NCBI GenBank assembly: GCA_026386835.1 | Contig: JAPLMV010000162.1 | Coordinates: 1 to 10,616, forward strand | Source: Planctomycetota bacterium | Lineage (GTDB): Bacteria; Planctomycetota; Phycisphaerae; Sedimentisphaerales; Anaerobacaceae | DNA: 10,616 nucleotides | Direction of reading: 5' to 3' | Shown: in pieces, positions 1-6,625 of the stretch | How the letters are laid out: the number at the start of each line of letters is the position of its first letter | Position numbering within the stretch: position 1 is the first letter of the stretch | Made by a program: the position numbers and the translations under genes | Notes under the pieces: generated by a model | What the model saw: only the letters and a program-made list of their open reading frames with translations | Told to the model about the DNA's origin: nothing | Database searches by the model: none

Positions 1-8
1 CAGGTCAT
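1..8 (-). CDS. cas2: Start of cas2 (partial, runs off the left edge)
   Basis: Only the first eight bases lie in the window: an ATG at 8-6 that overlaps the cas1 stop codon as ATGA and would read Met-Thr-. An AGGA ribosome-binding site (18-15) sits six bases before the ATG. In type II-C loci cas2 follows cas1 directly and forms the Cas1-Cas2 integrase that inserts new spacers, so both position and coupling fit. The identity is inferred from context, because no Cas2 domain sequence is visible. Confidence 0.5.
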
Positions 9-910
9 TCGCTATCCTGTTGTTCCCCGCGATAACACCTCTGCTGGCTGGCCTTAGTCGGGTGCTGCCCGACCCTCAAAGGCCCGCTGAGCCCCGGTAT
101 CTCTACCGGCTCATCCAATACCTCAAGTAACTTTGCCTTCACCCCCTGATTCAGTTCATCAGGCACGCCGCCCTCACCCTCGCAAATCTCTTTTACCTTT
201 GACTCCACAAAACCGCGAAATGGCTCTATCATATCATCCGCTAAACAATATGCGTTATATCGGTTGCAGTGATGAATCCCAAGACCGGGTAGTAACCCCG
301 CCGAACATAACGCCCTCGCCACCGCTGCCCGCATCACCATATACCCGTAATTGAGCATGTTATTTGGCGCTGCCCCGTTAATATCACGATGAAAACGAAC
401 ATCCTGCATAAAATACATCCAGTATTTCTTACTCGTCTGCGCCTCGATATTATCCGGGTCTCCGCTGCGTACCTGTTCCCGTAGTGCCATTAGCGTCTTG
501 TAAATCTCACTCTCCGCCCCTACTATCTTTGCCTGATGTTTTATCTTTGCCCTTATAATCTGCTGCCACAATTTTTTCTTTACCGGCTCTTTTACCTCTA
601 TCTGCTGCCGGAATCTTTCCGTCTGAACGCTGTTGCTCTCTAAAGGCAAAAGCATCCCTGCCGGATGATGGTCGCCCCCGCAAAGAACCACTGCCGCCCC
701 GCATTTTAATAACTCCGTAAAAACGCTGTGCGTATAACTGACCCCACTGTGTTCGACCAGCAGCACACCTATATCTTCACAGGGAATACTTACCGCCTCT
801 ATCCCCTCTTTCCCATCCTGAACTGTGTCGAAGGACCTGATTACCAACTGCCCATACTTAACCGATAAATGCTTCCCTGCCTGTGATATTTCTATGATTC
901 TCTTAATCAT
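5..910 (-). CDS. cas1: CRISPR-associated endonuclease Cas1, type II-C
   Basis: Cas1 is the catalytic subunit of the Cas1-Cas2 complex that integrates spacers into the CRISPR array. The 301-residue product has the usual length and opening (MIKRIIEIS, then KYGQLVIRS). The metal-binding residues are in place: Glu156 in NIEAQTSKKYW, His213/His214 in LGIHHCNRYNAYC, and the acidic LADDMIEPFR stretch (Asp225/Asp226). The C-terminal SGPLRVGQ segment is typical of type II-C Cas1. I chose the ATG at 910 because it yields the family N-terminus; a TTG at 931 would add seven residues with no family support. The ATG lies inside the cas9 end (8-nt overlap), with a GGGAGA about 13 bases upstream, so translation is probably coupled to cas9. 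The stop overlaps the start of cas2. The gene looks intact. Confidence 0.95.
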   Translation of the reverse strand: MIKRIIEISQAGKHLSVKYGQLVIRSFDTVQDGKEGIEAVSIPCEDIGVLLVEHSGVSYTHSVFTELLKCGAAVVLCGGDHHPAGMLLPLESNSVQTERFRQQIEVKEPVKKKLWQQIIRAKIKHQAKIVGAESEIYKTLMALREQVRSGDPDNIEAQTSKKYWMYFMQDVRFHRDINGAAPNNMLNYGYMVMRAAVARALCSAGLLPGLGIHHCNRYNAYCLADDMIEPFRGFVESKVKEICEGEGGVPDELNQGVKAKLLEVLDEPVEIPGLSGPLRVGQHPTKASQQRCYRGEQQDSE

Positions 911-3830
911 TCGCAGGCCAAATTCTCCCAAGCGGATCCACTGTTACCTTACGGCCTTTTAGTGTATTAGGACTTTTTCGCTGGATCAGTGGCGGCTTGT
1001 CAGAATCACTAAGTTTGCCTGAATAAGTATGCGGACGCAGCACTACAAGTCCGCCTTGGCTTAGCTTTTGTACTCGATGCAACACACTCGAACCATCGTC
1101 CATCTCTATCATAAACATCTCATTTATCCCTAATGAACAAGCAAATTTTTTCCCATCCCCATAATCTCTGTGGACAACCGGCTCACCCGTTTGACTTCTT
1201 TGCACTGCATCAAACATCGTAATGACTTTACCATCTCGCTTAACATTTCCCTTTTTATCTGTGTACTCAAATATCTCTATATGGTGGTTATTCCCCGATG
1301 AAACAGCCCTGTATGGTTTCCCATCTTTATCTTTAAAAACAATCATATTGTTAAATACGTCCCTGATTCTTACTTTTTTGATAAGAACTTTTTTCCCCTT
1401 TTTGCTTCTCATATATAACGGTTCTTGCCAGAGTTCTTTGGGTATTTTCTGATTTTTATCTGGATTCATACCTTTGTCGATGAGCCGGTTTTTCACAATC
1501 TCACGCACAACAGGGTCAACAATTTTTGCTGCCATTGGCACCGTCAGATCTTCGAGTTTTTTACGGTACACAAAAATCTCCTGTCCGTTTTCGTCTTTTT
1601 TACCGGTTGGTCCGTAAGATGTCTCTTCATGCAGTGGTCCGGATACCTTGCGTGTTACGCGATGCGAAACATCAACATGCTTTACTTTCTCCGCAACTTC
1701 CTCTCGGAAATTCAGCCAAGGCTGCTCAAACAACTCACCTTTCACCGCATATTTACTTTTTGCCAACCTCCGTAAATGTTCGTTCTCTGTTACACCGATT
1801 ATAACTGCATCAACAGCATGTCTGCGGTGGTCATCATCACGCCTGCTACCTAACTCATCAAAGATGCCATCAAGCCCCCATTGATGCCGCAACTCTGCTG
1901 TAATCTTGCCCTTGCTTCCTCTTGTGTAAACGCCAAGTTGCCTTAGATATTTGACAACCTCTTTGCAGATGTATCTCGTATCGTTTAGCTCTCTCTGGAT
2001 GTGCTCATCAAGATTAAGTTCTTTTTGCCAGAATTTTTGTTTTTTGGGATATGGCATTTTTGACTTATTGACTCGTTGCAGTATTTCCTCGAACTTTTTT
2101 ACATCGTGGCTATATGCCTCATACGGCATCTTGCTTCCCTTGACATGAATATTTTCGTGAACATAGCAGAGCGTCTTGTTCATATAACTGTCATCCAAAC
2201 TGCGGTCATAAGGTAGAATGTGCTCAATCTGAAATTCCGGATGCTCTCCAAATAATGCTGTCTGTGAAATATCCTTGCCGGTATATGGGCATTTGAAGTT
2301 ACATTCTTCCCATAGTTTATATTTGATAATATCGTCCCGTGTGGGTTTGTTTACCCCTTTCTCTTTTAGTCTATCCTTAGCATCCTTGTTTCTGGCTTCA
2401 TTTTCCCACATCTTTTTTTGCAGTTCTTCTCGCTGGCGCTTGTTGCCTTTAACATCTCTTGCCATTTCAAGTTTTATTTTTGCTGGTTTACCGTATTCCC
2501 TCACTAAGGCATTTACCACCTTGCGAACTTCAAACAGTGCTTTTTGTACAATAGGATTTCTCAAGTCGGATGGCAACGGCAGCATATCTACGGTGTTTGC
2601 AGCATCTTGTTTTGAATCGTCGTAACCCGCCTTTATTTTTGCTTGGTCAGGTCTCAATCCTGTTTCCATGAAAGGCAACAGCTTCAAAATCGCTTTTCTC
2701 GAAAAACTCATATATCCCTGCGGCAAAGATATTTTCAGCACAGCATCAATTTGCTTTTCATCTAATCCGTATCCACTTCTTAATTTTGCAGCAAGCTCGT
2801 CGTCTTCCAGTTCCACGCAGGCTTCATTAAGTTCAATCTTCTTCTGCTCGTCCATGGAATCCCAGACTTTGGTTCCGAATATATTTTTCCCCCTCATGGC
2901 CGATGAAAAAATATCTCCTTTTAGCTTTTCTATCTTGCCGTCTTGTTCGAGGTTAAAAACTTGTGTTTCCAACAAATCAAATTTTGCACGGATTTTGCTA
3001 TACGTTAATTCCTTCTTTTGACTAAGTTCTTCGAGAAGTTGTTTCCGTTGCTCATCTGTCAATTTCTGTTCTGTCCCATCTGTATTTTGAATAATTAGAT
3101 TGTTGACATCTTGCAGCAATCTAAACCGCCTCGCATACCAATTGCCTCTTGGGCATCGTTTTTCTTCCGGTTCAAGTTCACAATTGCCAATCAGCTCGTC
3201 TGACGGCTTTAATGGCCTTTGGAAAAATATTATTTCATCTCGTATTTTTTTGCGTAGTTCTTCACCAAGCAGTTCAGGATAATATTGTGATTGTTTGCCC
3301 CATAGCAAATCGAATTCCTTTTCATACATCGATCGGAAAGTATACCGTTCACGAATCCTCTGTTCCTCTGGGTTTATCGAAGCAAAGTATTCACCCAGTG
3401 TCCGACATCCTTTTTCATCTATTGCTTTTTGAAGTTCATTGCAGCCTTTTATAACAACGCTGTTTTCATTGGCTTTGCCGCTTTTTCTGTTACTCTTAAA
3501 ACCCCTGTGTTGATTTATATGAAAAATCGCCCGACCAAATTCATAAAGTTCAAGTTTCTCATCCAGCCCTTTTCTCCTTAGTCTGTATGGTTCTTTCTCA
3601 AATAATTTATGCAATTCATTTTTATCTTTTGGCAATAGTCCGTTAGATTGTAGTGTTCTTAAAATCTGGTCTCGTCTTAGATTCCGGCGGTATCTTATAC
3701 GCCTTGCTCCCCTTGCTTCTCGTCGTGTGGCGTTTTTTGGTTTTTCCAGTCCTTTATCCCTGTTAACTCCTTCAGGAAAAACACGAACACCGATAGCAGA
3801 AATTGAGGGCTTCCCGCTATTTTCAAGCAA
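903..3830 (-). CDS. cas9: Type II-C Cas9 lacking the N-terminal RuvC-I motif
   Basis: Cas9 is the RNA-guided DNA endonuclease of type II CRISPR systems. Read from a TTG at 3830, the product is 975 residues. Visible in order are the strand GVRVFPEG (14-21), an Arg-rich bridge helix (about 33-60), a helical recognition lobe, RuvC-II (KIKLEMARD, Glu455), the HNH domain with IEHILP (His537), Asn551 and Asn560, RuvC-III (HRRHAVDAV, His671 and Asp674), and a C-terminal PAM-interacting domain ending in GRIWPAND. Cys510 and Cys514 form a CxxxC at the HNH entrance. The roughly 20 residues normally preceding GVRVFPEG, with the GLDxGxxSxGW strand and catalytic Asp (Asp10 in S. pyogenes), are absent. An in-frame TGA lies at 3857-3855 and no frame just upstream encodes the motif. 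The TTG start has no nearby ribosome-binding site, so the true start is uncertain. The rest of the frame is open, so this is a recent 5' deletion, an assembly error, or a nickase-like natural variant. Confidence 0.9.
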   Translation of the reverse strand: MLENSGKPSISAIGVRVFPEGVNRDKGLEKPKNATRREARGARRIRYRRNLRRDQILRTLQSNGLLPKDKNELHKLFEKEPYRLRRKGLDEKLELYEFGRAIFHINQHRGFKSNRKSGKANENSVVIKGCNELQKAIDEKGCRTLGEYFASINPEEQRIRERYTFRSMYEKEFDLLWGKQSQYYPELLGEELRKKIRDEIIFFQRPLKPSDELIGNCELEPEEKRCPRGNWYARRFRLLQDVNNLIIQNTDGTEQKLTDEQRKQLLEELSQKKELTYSKIRAKFDLLETQVFNLEQDGKIEKLKGDIFSSAMRGKNIFGTKVWDSMDEQKKIELNEACVELEDDELAAKLRSGYGLDEKQIDAVLKISLPQGYMSFSRKAILKLLPFMETGLRPDQAKIKAGYDDSKQDAANTVDMLPLPSDLRNPIVQKALFEVRKVVNALVREYGKPAKIKLEMARDVKGNKRQREELQKKMWENEARNKDAKDRLKEKGVNKPTRDDIIKYKLWEECNFKCPYTGKDISQTALFGEHPEFQIEHILPYDRSLDDSYMNKTLCYVHENIHVKGSKMPYEAYSHDVKKFEEILQRVNKSKMPYPKKQKFWQKELNLDEHIQRELNDTRYICKEVVKYLRQLGVYTRGSKGKITAELRHQWGLDGIFDELGSRRDDDHRRHAVDAVIIGVTENEHLRRLAKSKYAVKGELFEQPWLNFREEVAEKVKHVDVSHRVTRKVSGPLHEETSYGPTGKKDENGQEIFVYRKKLEDLTVPMAAKIVDPVVREIVKNRLIDKGMNPDKNQKIPKELWQEPLYMRSKKGKKVLIKKVRIRDVFNNMIVFKDKDGKPYRAVSSGNNHHIEIFEYTDKKGNVKRDGKVITMFDAVQRSQTGEPVVHRDYGDGKKFACSLGINEMFMIEMDDGSSVLHRVQKLSQGGLVVLRPHTYSGKLSDSDKPPLIQRKSPNTLKGRKVTVDPLGRIWPAND

Positions 3831-3844
3831 AGTAAAAAAAGTTC

Positions 3845-3873
3845 TTGACCAACATCACTCCAATATGTTATTA
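3845..3873 (+). promoter_or_regulatory. Putative tracrRNA promoter
   Basis: A TTGACC -35-like hexamer (3845-3850) is followed 15 bases later by TGTTAT (3866-3871), or 17 bases later by the weaker TTATTA (3868-3873). Transcription would begin around 3878-3882, just where the anti-repeat starts. The spacing is not ideal and the call depends mainly on position. The element occupies the short gap that should also hold the 5' end and promoter of cas9. Confidence 0.4.
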
Positions 3874-3879
3874 GTCCGC

Positions 3880-3985
3880 TTATTGTAACTGATCTGAGTC
3901 TGCGTGCTTTTCACAACAAGGGTGAAAGCCCGCAGGCACTGCCCCATTGAGCATTGCAAAATGCTCAATGGGGCAAACCTTTTTA
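3880..3985 (+). ncRNA. Predicted tracrRNA for the type II-C system
   Basis: The tracrRNA pairs with the repeat part of pre-crRNA, supports RNase III processing and anchors Cas9. A 36-nt anti-repeat (3882-3917) begins ATTGTAACTG and ends TTTTCACAAC. Its reverse complement starts GTTGTGAAAAGC and ends CAGTTACAAT, with the length and termini of a II-C repeat. Next comes a nexus hairpin (3920-3931, GGGT-GAAA-GCCC), a possible small GCAG/CTGC stem (3932-3942), and a perfect 15-bp hairpin with a GCAA loop (3941-3974) followed by five Ts (3980-3984). The order AAGG, small hairpin, CTGCCCC, long terminal hairpin closely parallels the N. meningitidis tracrRNA. Divergent placement beside cas9 is common. 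Ends are approximate and no transcript data are available. Confidence 0.85.
3941..3984 (+). terminator. Rho-independent terminator and 3' hairpin of the tracrRNA
   Basis: The arms GCCCCATTGAGCATT (3941-3955) and AATGCTCAATGGGGC (3960-3974) are perfectly complementary over 15 bp around a GCAA loop. AAACC and five Ts follow. The stem is unusually long and perfect for a terminator, which fits its second role as the last structural hairpin of the tracrRNA. On the minus strand there is no T-run of comparable quality after it. Confidence 0.75.
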
Positions 3986-4279
3986 ACGCACCGCATAATA
4001 CCCCAAAACTTCCCCTTTTGTCAACTCTTTTACCCCCCCCAAAAAACTGCGCCATTCTATATCCACCATACGAGATACGAGCCACGAGATACTCCACAGT
4101 CCACAGGATGCCTTACGGCAGACACCTTACGGTGGAAATAAATCTGCGTCTAAAAAGTCTATCAGTCTTGCGCCCTCGGTCTTATTTCTTTCTACGAACT
4201 ATGAACTGTGAACTCAAAACTTCTTCCCCATCTTCCCCATTTTAACAACTTAACACAGATATGTTTTTTTTAACAGGGG
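3986..4279. repeat. Gene-free spacer with short tandem duplications
   Basis: I see no convincing gene here. Small direct repeats are packed together: CGAGATAC at 4071-4078 and 4085-4092; TCCACAG in tandem at 4093-4106; CCTTACGG at 4111-4118 and 4125-4132; a period-7 run of GAACTAT, GAACTGT, GAACTCA at 4196-4216; and TCTTCCCCA in tandem at 4222-4239. A run of eight Cs followed by six As lies at 4033-4046. This looks like slippage-prone noncoding DNA rather than a mobile element. Confidence 0.6.
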
Positions 4280-4392
4280 TGTAAAAAACCTGACTTTTTT
4301 TGTAAAAAAGTGTAAAAAAGTGTTCATTTTTTGTCAAAAAGTGTTAAAAAATGCTCAATTCATGTCAATTTTTGTCACTTTTTGCAAACCCC
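4280..4392. repeat. Helically phased TG-plus-A/T-tract repeat array
   Basis: Units starting with TG recur at 4280, 4291, 4301, 4311, 4321, 4332, 4342, 4352, 4363, 4373 and 4383, an average of 10.3 bp, close to one helical turn. Most carry a run of four to six As or Ts in the same place. TGTAAAAAAG occurs twice in exact tandem (4301-4320), and related units are TGTCAAAAAG, TGTTAAAAAA, TGTCAATTTT and TGTCACTTTT. A/T tracts in helical phase are known to bend DNA. A role as a curved site or as a binding site for nucleoid proteins is inference; a degenerate minisatellite is the simple alternative. Confidence 0.6.
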
Positions 4393-4554
4393 AAAATTCA
4401 CCCTAACTCCTTGCCTCACAAGGACTAATAGCAGTTTAACACCAAAACATTACCCATCTTACCAAATAAGAACTTACGAGTGCCAGTGCAAAGCATCTAT
4501 TGACGGCTGGGCGCATTTCGGTTAGCTTAACCGCTCTTTAATGGAGCATCCAAA
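4393..4554. promoter_or_regulatory. Leader with possible promoter, palindrome and ribosome-binding site
   Basis: This stretch leads into the metallo-hydrolase gene. TTGACG (4500-4505) followed after 17 bases by TAGCTT (4523-4528) is a weak promoter candidate. The palindrome GGTTA-GCT-TAACC (4520-4532) covers the -10 region and could be an operator. GGAG at 4543-4546 lies eight bases before the ATG and supports that start. A small CCTTG/CAAGG inverted repeat surrounds about 4410-4424. None of these sites matches a regulator I can name. Confidence 0.4.
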
Positions 4555-5190
4555 ATGAAGATAGATTGTTTAATTCTTGGCGAATATGCGACAAATTGCT
4601 ATATACTGCGAAAAAACGAGGCGGCTAAGGACTGCCTGATAGTTGACACAGGCCTTGAGGCTGGCGAACTCGTAGAGTTTCTGCATTGGCATAAATTGGC
4701 ACCCGCCGCCGCAGTCCTTACTCACGGCCACATCGACCACATCAGCGGCCTGCTCGAAGTGAGGCACGATTATCCGAACATAAAGGTTTATATACATAAA
4801 CTCGATGCGGAAATGCTCACCGGCGACGTCGGCAGTTTATCTATGCTGCTTGGTGAGCAGTTCACCACTGACCCTGCGGATTTTCTCGTTAAAGACGGCG
4901 ACATAATCAACCAGGCAGAGCTAACCCTTGAGGTTTTCCATACCCCTGGCCATACGCCTGGCGGGATTTGTTTATATTCAAAAAATGATGGTGTTGTTTT
5001 TTCGGGCGATACATTGTTTGCCGATTCGGTCGGCAGGACAGACTTTCCAGGCGGCAGTATGGCAAAATTGATAAAGGGCATTCGGGAAAAGCTTTTGCCC
5101 CTGCCTGATGAGACTATTGTCTATCCAGGGCACGGCCCGCAGACAACAATCGCTGGGGAAAAAGAATGCAACCAATATCTGCAGGAGTAA
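4555..5190 (+). CDS. Metallo-beta-lactamase-fold hydrolase, glyoxalase II-like
   Basis: This 211-residue protein belongs to the metallo-beta-lactamase superfamily, in the hydroxyacylglutathione hydrolase-like (GloB/YcbL) branch. Those enzymes use a two-metal centre to hydrolyse thioesters such as S-lactoylglutathione, but the branch is broad and the substrate cannot be read from sequence. The metal ligands are all visible: THGHIDH (His57, His59, Asp61, His62), His133 in TPGHTPGG, Asp152 in FSGDTLF, and His193 in YPGHGP. The GRTDFPGG segment (160-167) is typical of the branch. The length fits a single-domain member without the long C-terminal substrate-binding region of classical glyoxalase II. 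No signal peptide is visible, so it is probably cytoplasmic. The start is supported by GGAG eight bases upstream. It is separated by 266 bp from the next gene and seems to be its own unit. Confidence 0.9.
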   Translation: MKIDCLILGEYATNCYILRKNEAAKDCLIVDTGLEAGELVEFLHWHKLAPAAAVLTHGHIDHISGLLEVRHDYPNIKVYIHKLDAEMLTGDVGSLSMLLGEQFTTDPADFLVKDGDIINQAELTLEVFHTPGHTPGGICLYSKNDGVVFSGDTLFADSVGRTDFPGGSMAKLIKGIREKLLPLPDETIVYPGHGPQTTIAGEKECNQYLQE

Positions 5191-5456
5191 CTTGACGGCT
5201 TTTTGACGTTATCCGGCAGTAAACTTTTCGTCCGATAAATAAAAAGGGGGTTAGAGGTACTGCTGGAAAATATTGCAAAAAATATTTGTTGTTCACGGCA
5301 TACAATAATGGTAGTATGCTTACCATAGACTAAAGTAGAATGGCTGAATATAGACAGATATTGAAAAAGCAAAGCCGAGAGGTTGCGGTATTAACTTTGA
5401 TGCCTTGTTGTCGTCATTTTTCTTGTCTTTCTAATTTTTTTGAATGAAAGGTCTTT
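5191..5456. promoter_or_regulatory. Intergenic leader with overlapping inverted repeats
   Basis: No gene is visible. Two inverted repeats overlap: GCATAC (5298-5303) with GTATGC (5314-5319), and ATGGTA (5308-5313) with TACCAT (5321-5326). A weak promoter candidate, TTCACG (5292-5297), 17 bases, then TATGCT (5315-5320), lies across them, so a repressor site is possible. AAAGG six bases before 5457 is the ribosome-binding site of the next gene. No clear terminator for the upstream gene was found. Confidence 0.35.
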
Positions 5457-6551
5457 ATGACCATAAATAGTATACCCACACTGAATATAGGGAATTTGAA
5501 AATCAGTCCGCCAATAATACAGGGCGGGATGGGCGTAAGAGTGTCAAGCTCAAATCTTGCGTCTGCTGTCGCAAATACTGGCTGCGTGGGCGTCATTGCC
5601 AGTTGCGGGTTAGGCGAATATGAAGATTCGTCGGTTCGCGACGCCAAGGAACTGACTGAAGAGGCTTTCAGGCAGGAGATAAGAAAGGCAAAAAGCCATA
5701 CGAAGGGAATAATCGGCGTCAACATAATGGTGGCTCTTACCAATTATGATGACCTTGTGCAGATAGCGGTCGAGGAGAATGTCGATATGATAATCTCCGG
5801 TGCCGGCCTGCCCTTGTCTTTGCCGCATCATCTCAACGGCAAGGACGTCAAACTAATCCCCATAGTTTCCTCCGCGAGGACCCTTAAGATAATCTGCAAG
5901 AGATGGGAACACCATTACCATAAACGCCCGGATGCAGTGGTTGTGGAAGGTGTCAAAGCAGGCGGCCATCTCGGGTATTCCTATCAAAGTATCATAGATA
6001 ATTCCGCACAAACCCTTGAGCAGATTATGGCAGAGGTTATTGAAATCGCAAATTCTTTCGAGCCGCACATTCCTGTTATTGCCGCAGGAGGGATTTTTAC
6101 TGGCCAGGATATCGCTCGTTTTCTAAGGATAGGCGCTTCGGGCGTCCAGATGGCGACTCGTTTTGTTTGTACAGATGAATGCGATGCCCATGACAACTTC
6201 AAGCATGCTTACTTAAACGCAAAAGAGGGTGATTTGACTATCATAAACAGCCCAGTAGGCTTGCCAGGAAGAGTAATAAACAACAAGTTCGTGGAAAGCA
6301 TCAAACAGGGCAAAACCGTACCTTTCAACTGTAGGTATCATTGCCTTAGAACCTGTAATCCTAAAGAGGCGCCGTACTGTATAGCCAAGGTTCTCTCGAA
6401 TGCAGCACGGGGAAAACTGGATGAATCTTTCGTATTTGCCGGTTCAAATGCTTACCGGTGTACCGAAATAGTGCCTGTCAAAGTACTTGTTGAAAAATTA
6501 ACTGAAGAATTAGCTTCGGCTCTTGCCAAAGAAAAGCTATGCACGAAGTGA
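5457..6551 (+). CDS. FMN-dependent nitronate monooxygenase / FabK-like enzyme
   Basis: The 364-residue product is a TIM-barrel flavoprotein of the nitronate monooxygenase (2-nitropropane dioxygenase) family. That family also contains the enoyl-ACP reductase FabK, so the natural substrate is open. Diagnostic features are PPIIQGGMGVRVS near the N-terminus (18-30), GVNIMVAL (87-94), the catalytic-type His in KAGGHLGY (His171), the phosphate-binding IPVIAAGGIF (205-214), and GVQMATRF (229-236). A cluster of four cysteines (292, 296, 300 and 308) followed by FAGSNAYRC occurs near the C-terminus. I recall the same pattern in clostridial relatives; its role is not clear to me, but a metal or Fe-S site is possible. 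No membrane segment or signal peptide is seen. The start has AAAGG six bases upstream. Substrate use in fatty acid metabolism versus nitronate detoxification cannot be decided from this neighbourhood. Confidence 0.9.
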   Translation: MTINSIPTLNIGNLKISPPIIQGGMGVRVSSSNLASAVANTGCVGVIASCGLGEYEDSSVRDAKELTEEAFRQEIRKAKSHTKGIIGVNIMVALTNYDDLVQIAVEENVDMIISGAGLPLSLPHHLNGKDVKLIPIVSSARTLKIICKRWEHHYHKRPDAVVVEGVKAGGHLGYSYQSIIDNSAQTLEQIMAEVIEIANSFEPHIPVIAAGGIFTGQDIARFLRIGASGVQMATRFVCTDECDAHDNFKHAYLNAKEGDLTIINSPVGLPGRVINNKFVESIKQGKTVPFNCRYHCLRTCNPKEAPYCIAKVLSNAARGKLDESFVFAGSNAYRCTEIVPVKVLVEKLTEELASALAKEKLCTK

Positions 6552-6599
6552 CATGGCTCTAAAGCCGGTAATATTCCATTCTGTCCGAAATCCCCAATC

Positions 6600-6615
6600 G
6601 CACAATAGATTGTGC
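6600..6615. repeat. Short perfect inverted repeat after the monooxygenase gene
   Basis: GCACAAT-AG-ATTGTGC is a 16-bp near-palindrome lying 48 bp past the monooxygenase stop. No run of Ts follows, so it is not a convincing intrinsic terminator. It sits just before the candidate promoter of the next gene and could be an operator. Confidence 0.4.
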
Positions 6616-6625
6616 CGGAAGTTCT

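Noticed and set aside
3823..3860. A frame on the minus strand reading Ser-Asp-Val-Gly, superficially like the GLDxG of RuvC-I
   Set aside because: The rest (Gln-Glu-Leu-Phe-Leu-Leu-Cys) has none of the conserved N-S-x-G-W residues and the frame does not join cas9.
3941..3974. The 15-bp perfect inverted repeat as a transposon end or MITE
   Set aside because: It is a single hairpin with a 4-nt loop, followed by Ts and preceded by a tracrRNA layout; no target duplication or transposase is present.
3855..4097. An 80-residue minus-strand open frame directly upstream of cas9 and in the same frame
   Set aside because: It reads antisense through the tracrRNA and low-complexity spacer, has no RuvC-I motif and ends at the TGA before cas9, so it is not the missing Cas9 N-terminus.
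3904..4245. A 113-residue plus-strand open frame
   Set aside because: It overlaps the tracrRNA hairpins and tandem duplications, has no ribosome-binding site and has low-complexity composition.
4280..4392. The 10-bp repeats as a CRISPR array or plasmid-type iterons
   Set aside because: Units are far too short and contiguous for repeat-spacer structure, and no replication initiator gene is nearby.
4331..4525. A 64-residue plus-strand open frame in the phased repeat region
   Set aside because: Its start lies in the A/T repeats, it has no clear ribosome-binding site and no recognisable domain.
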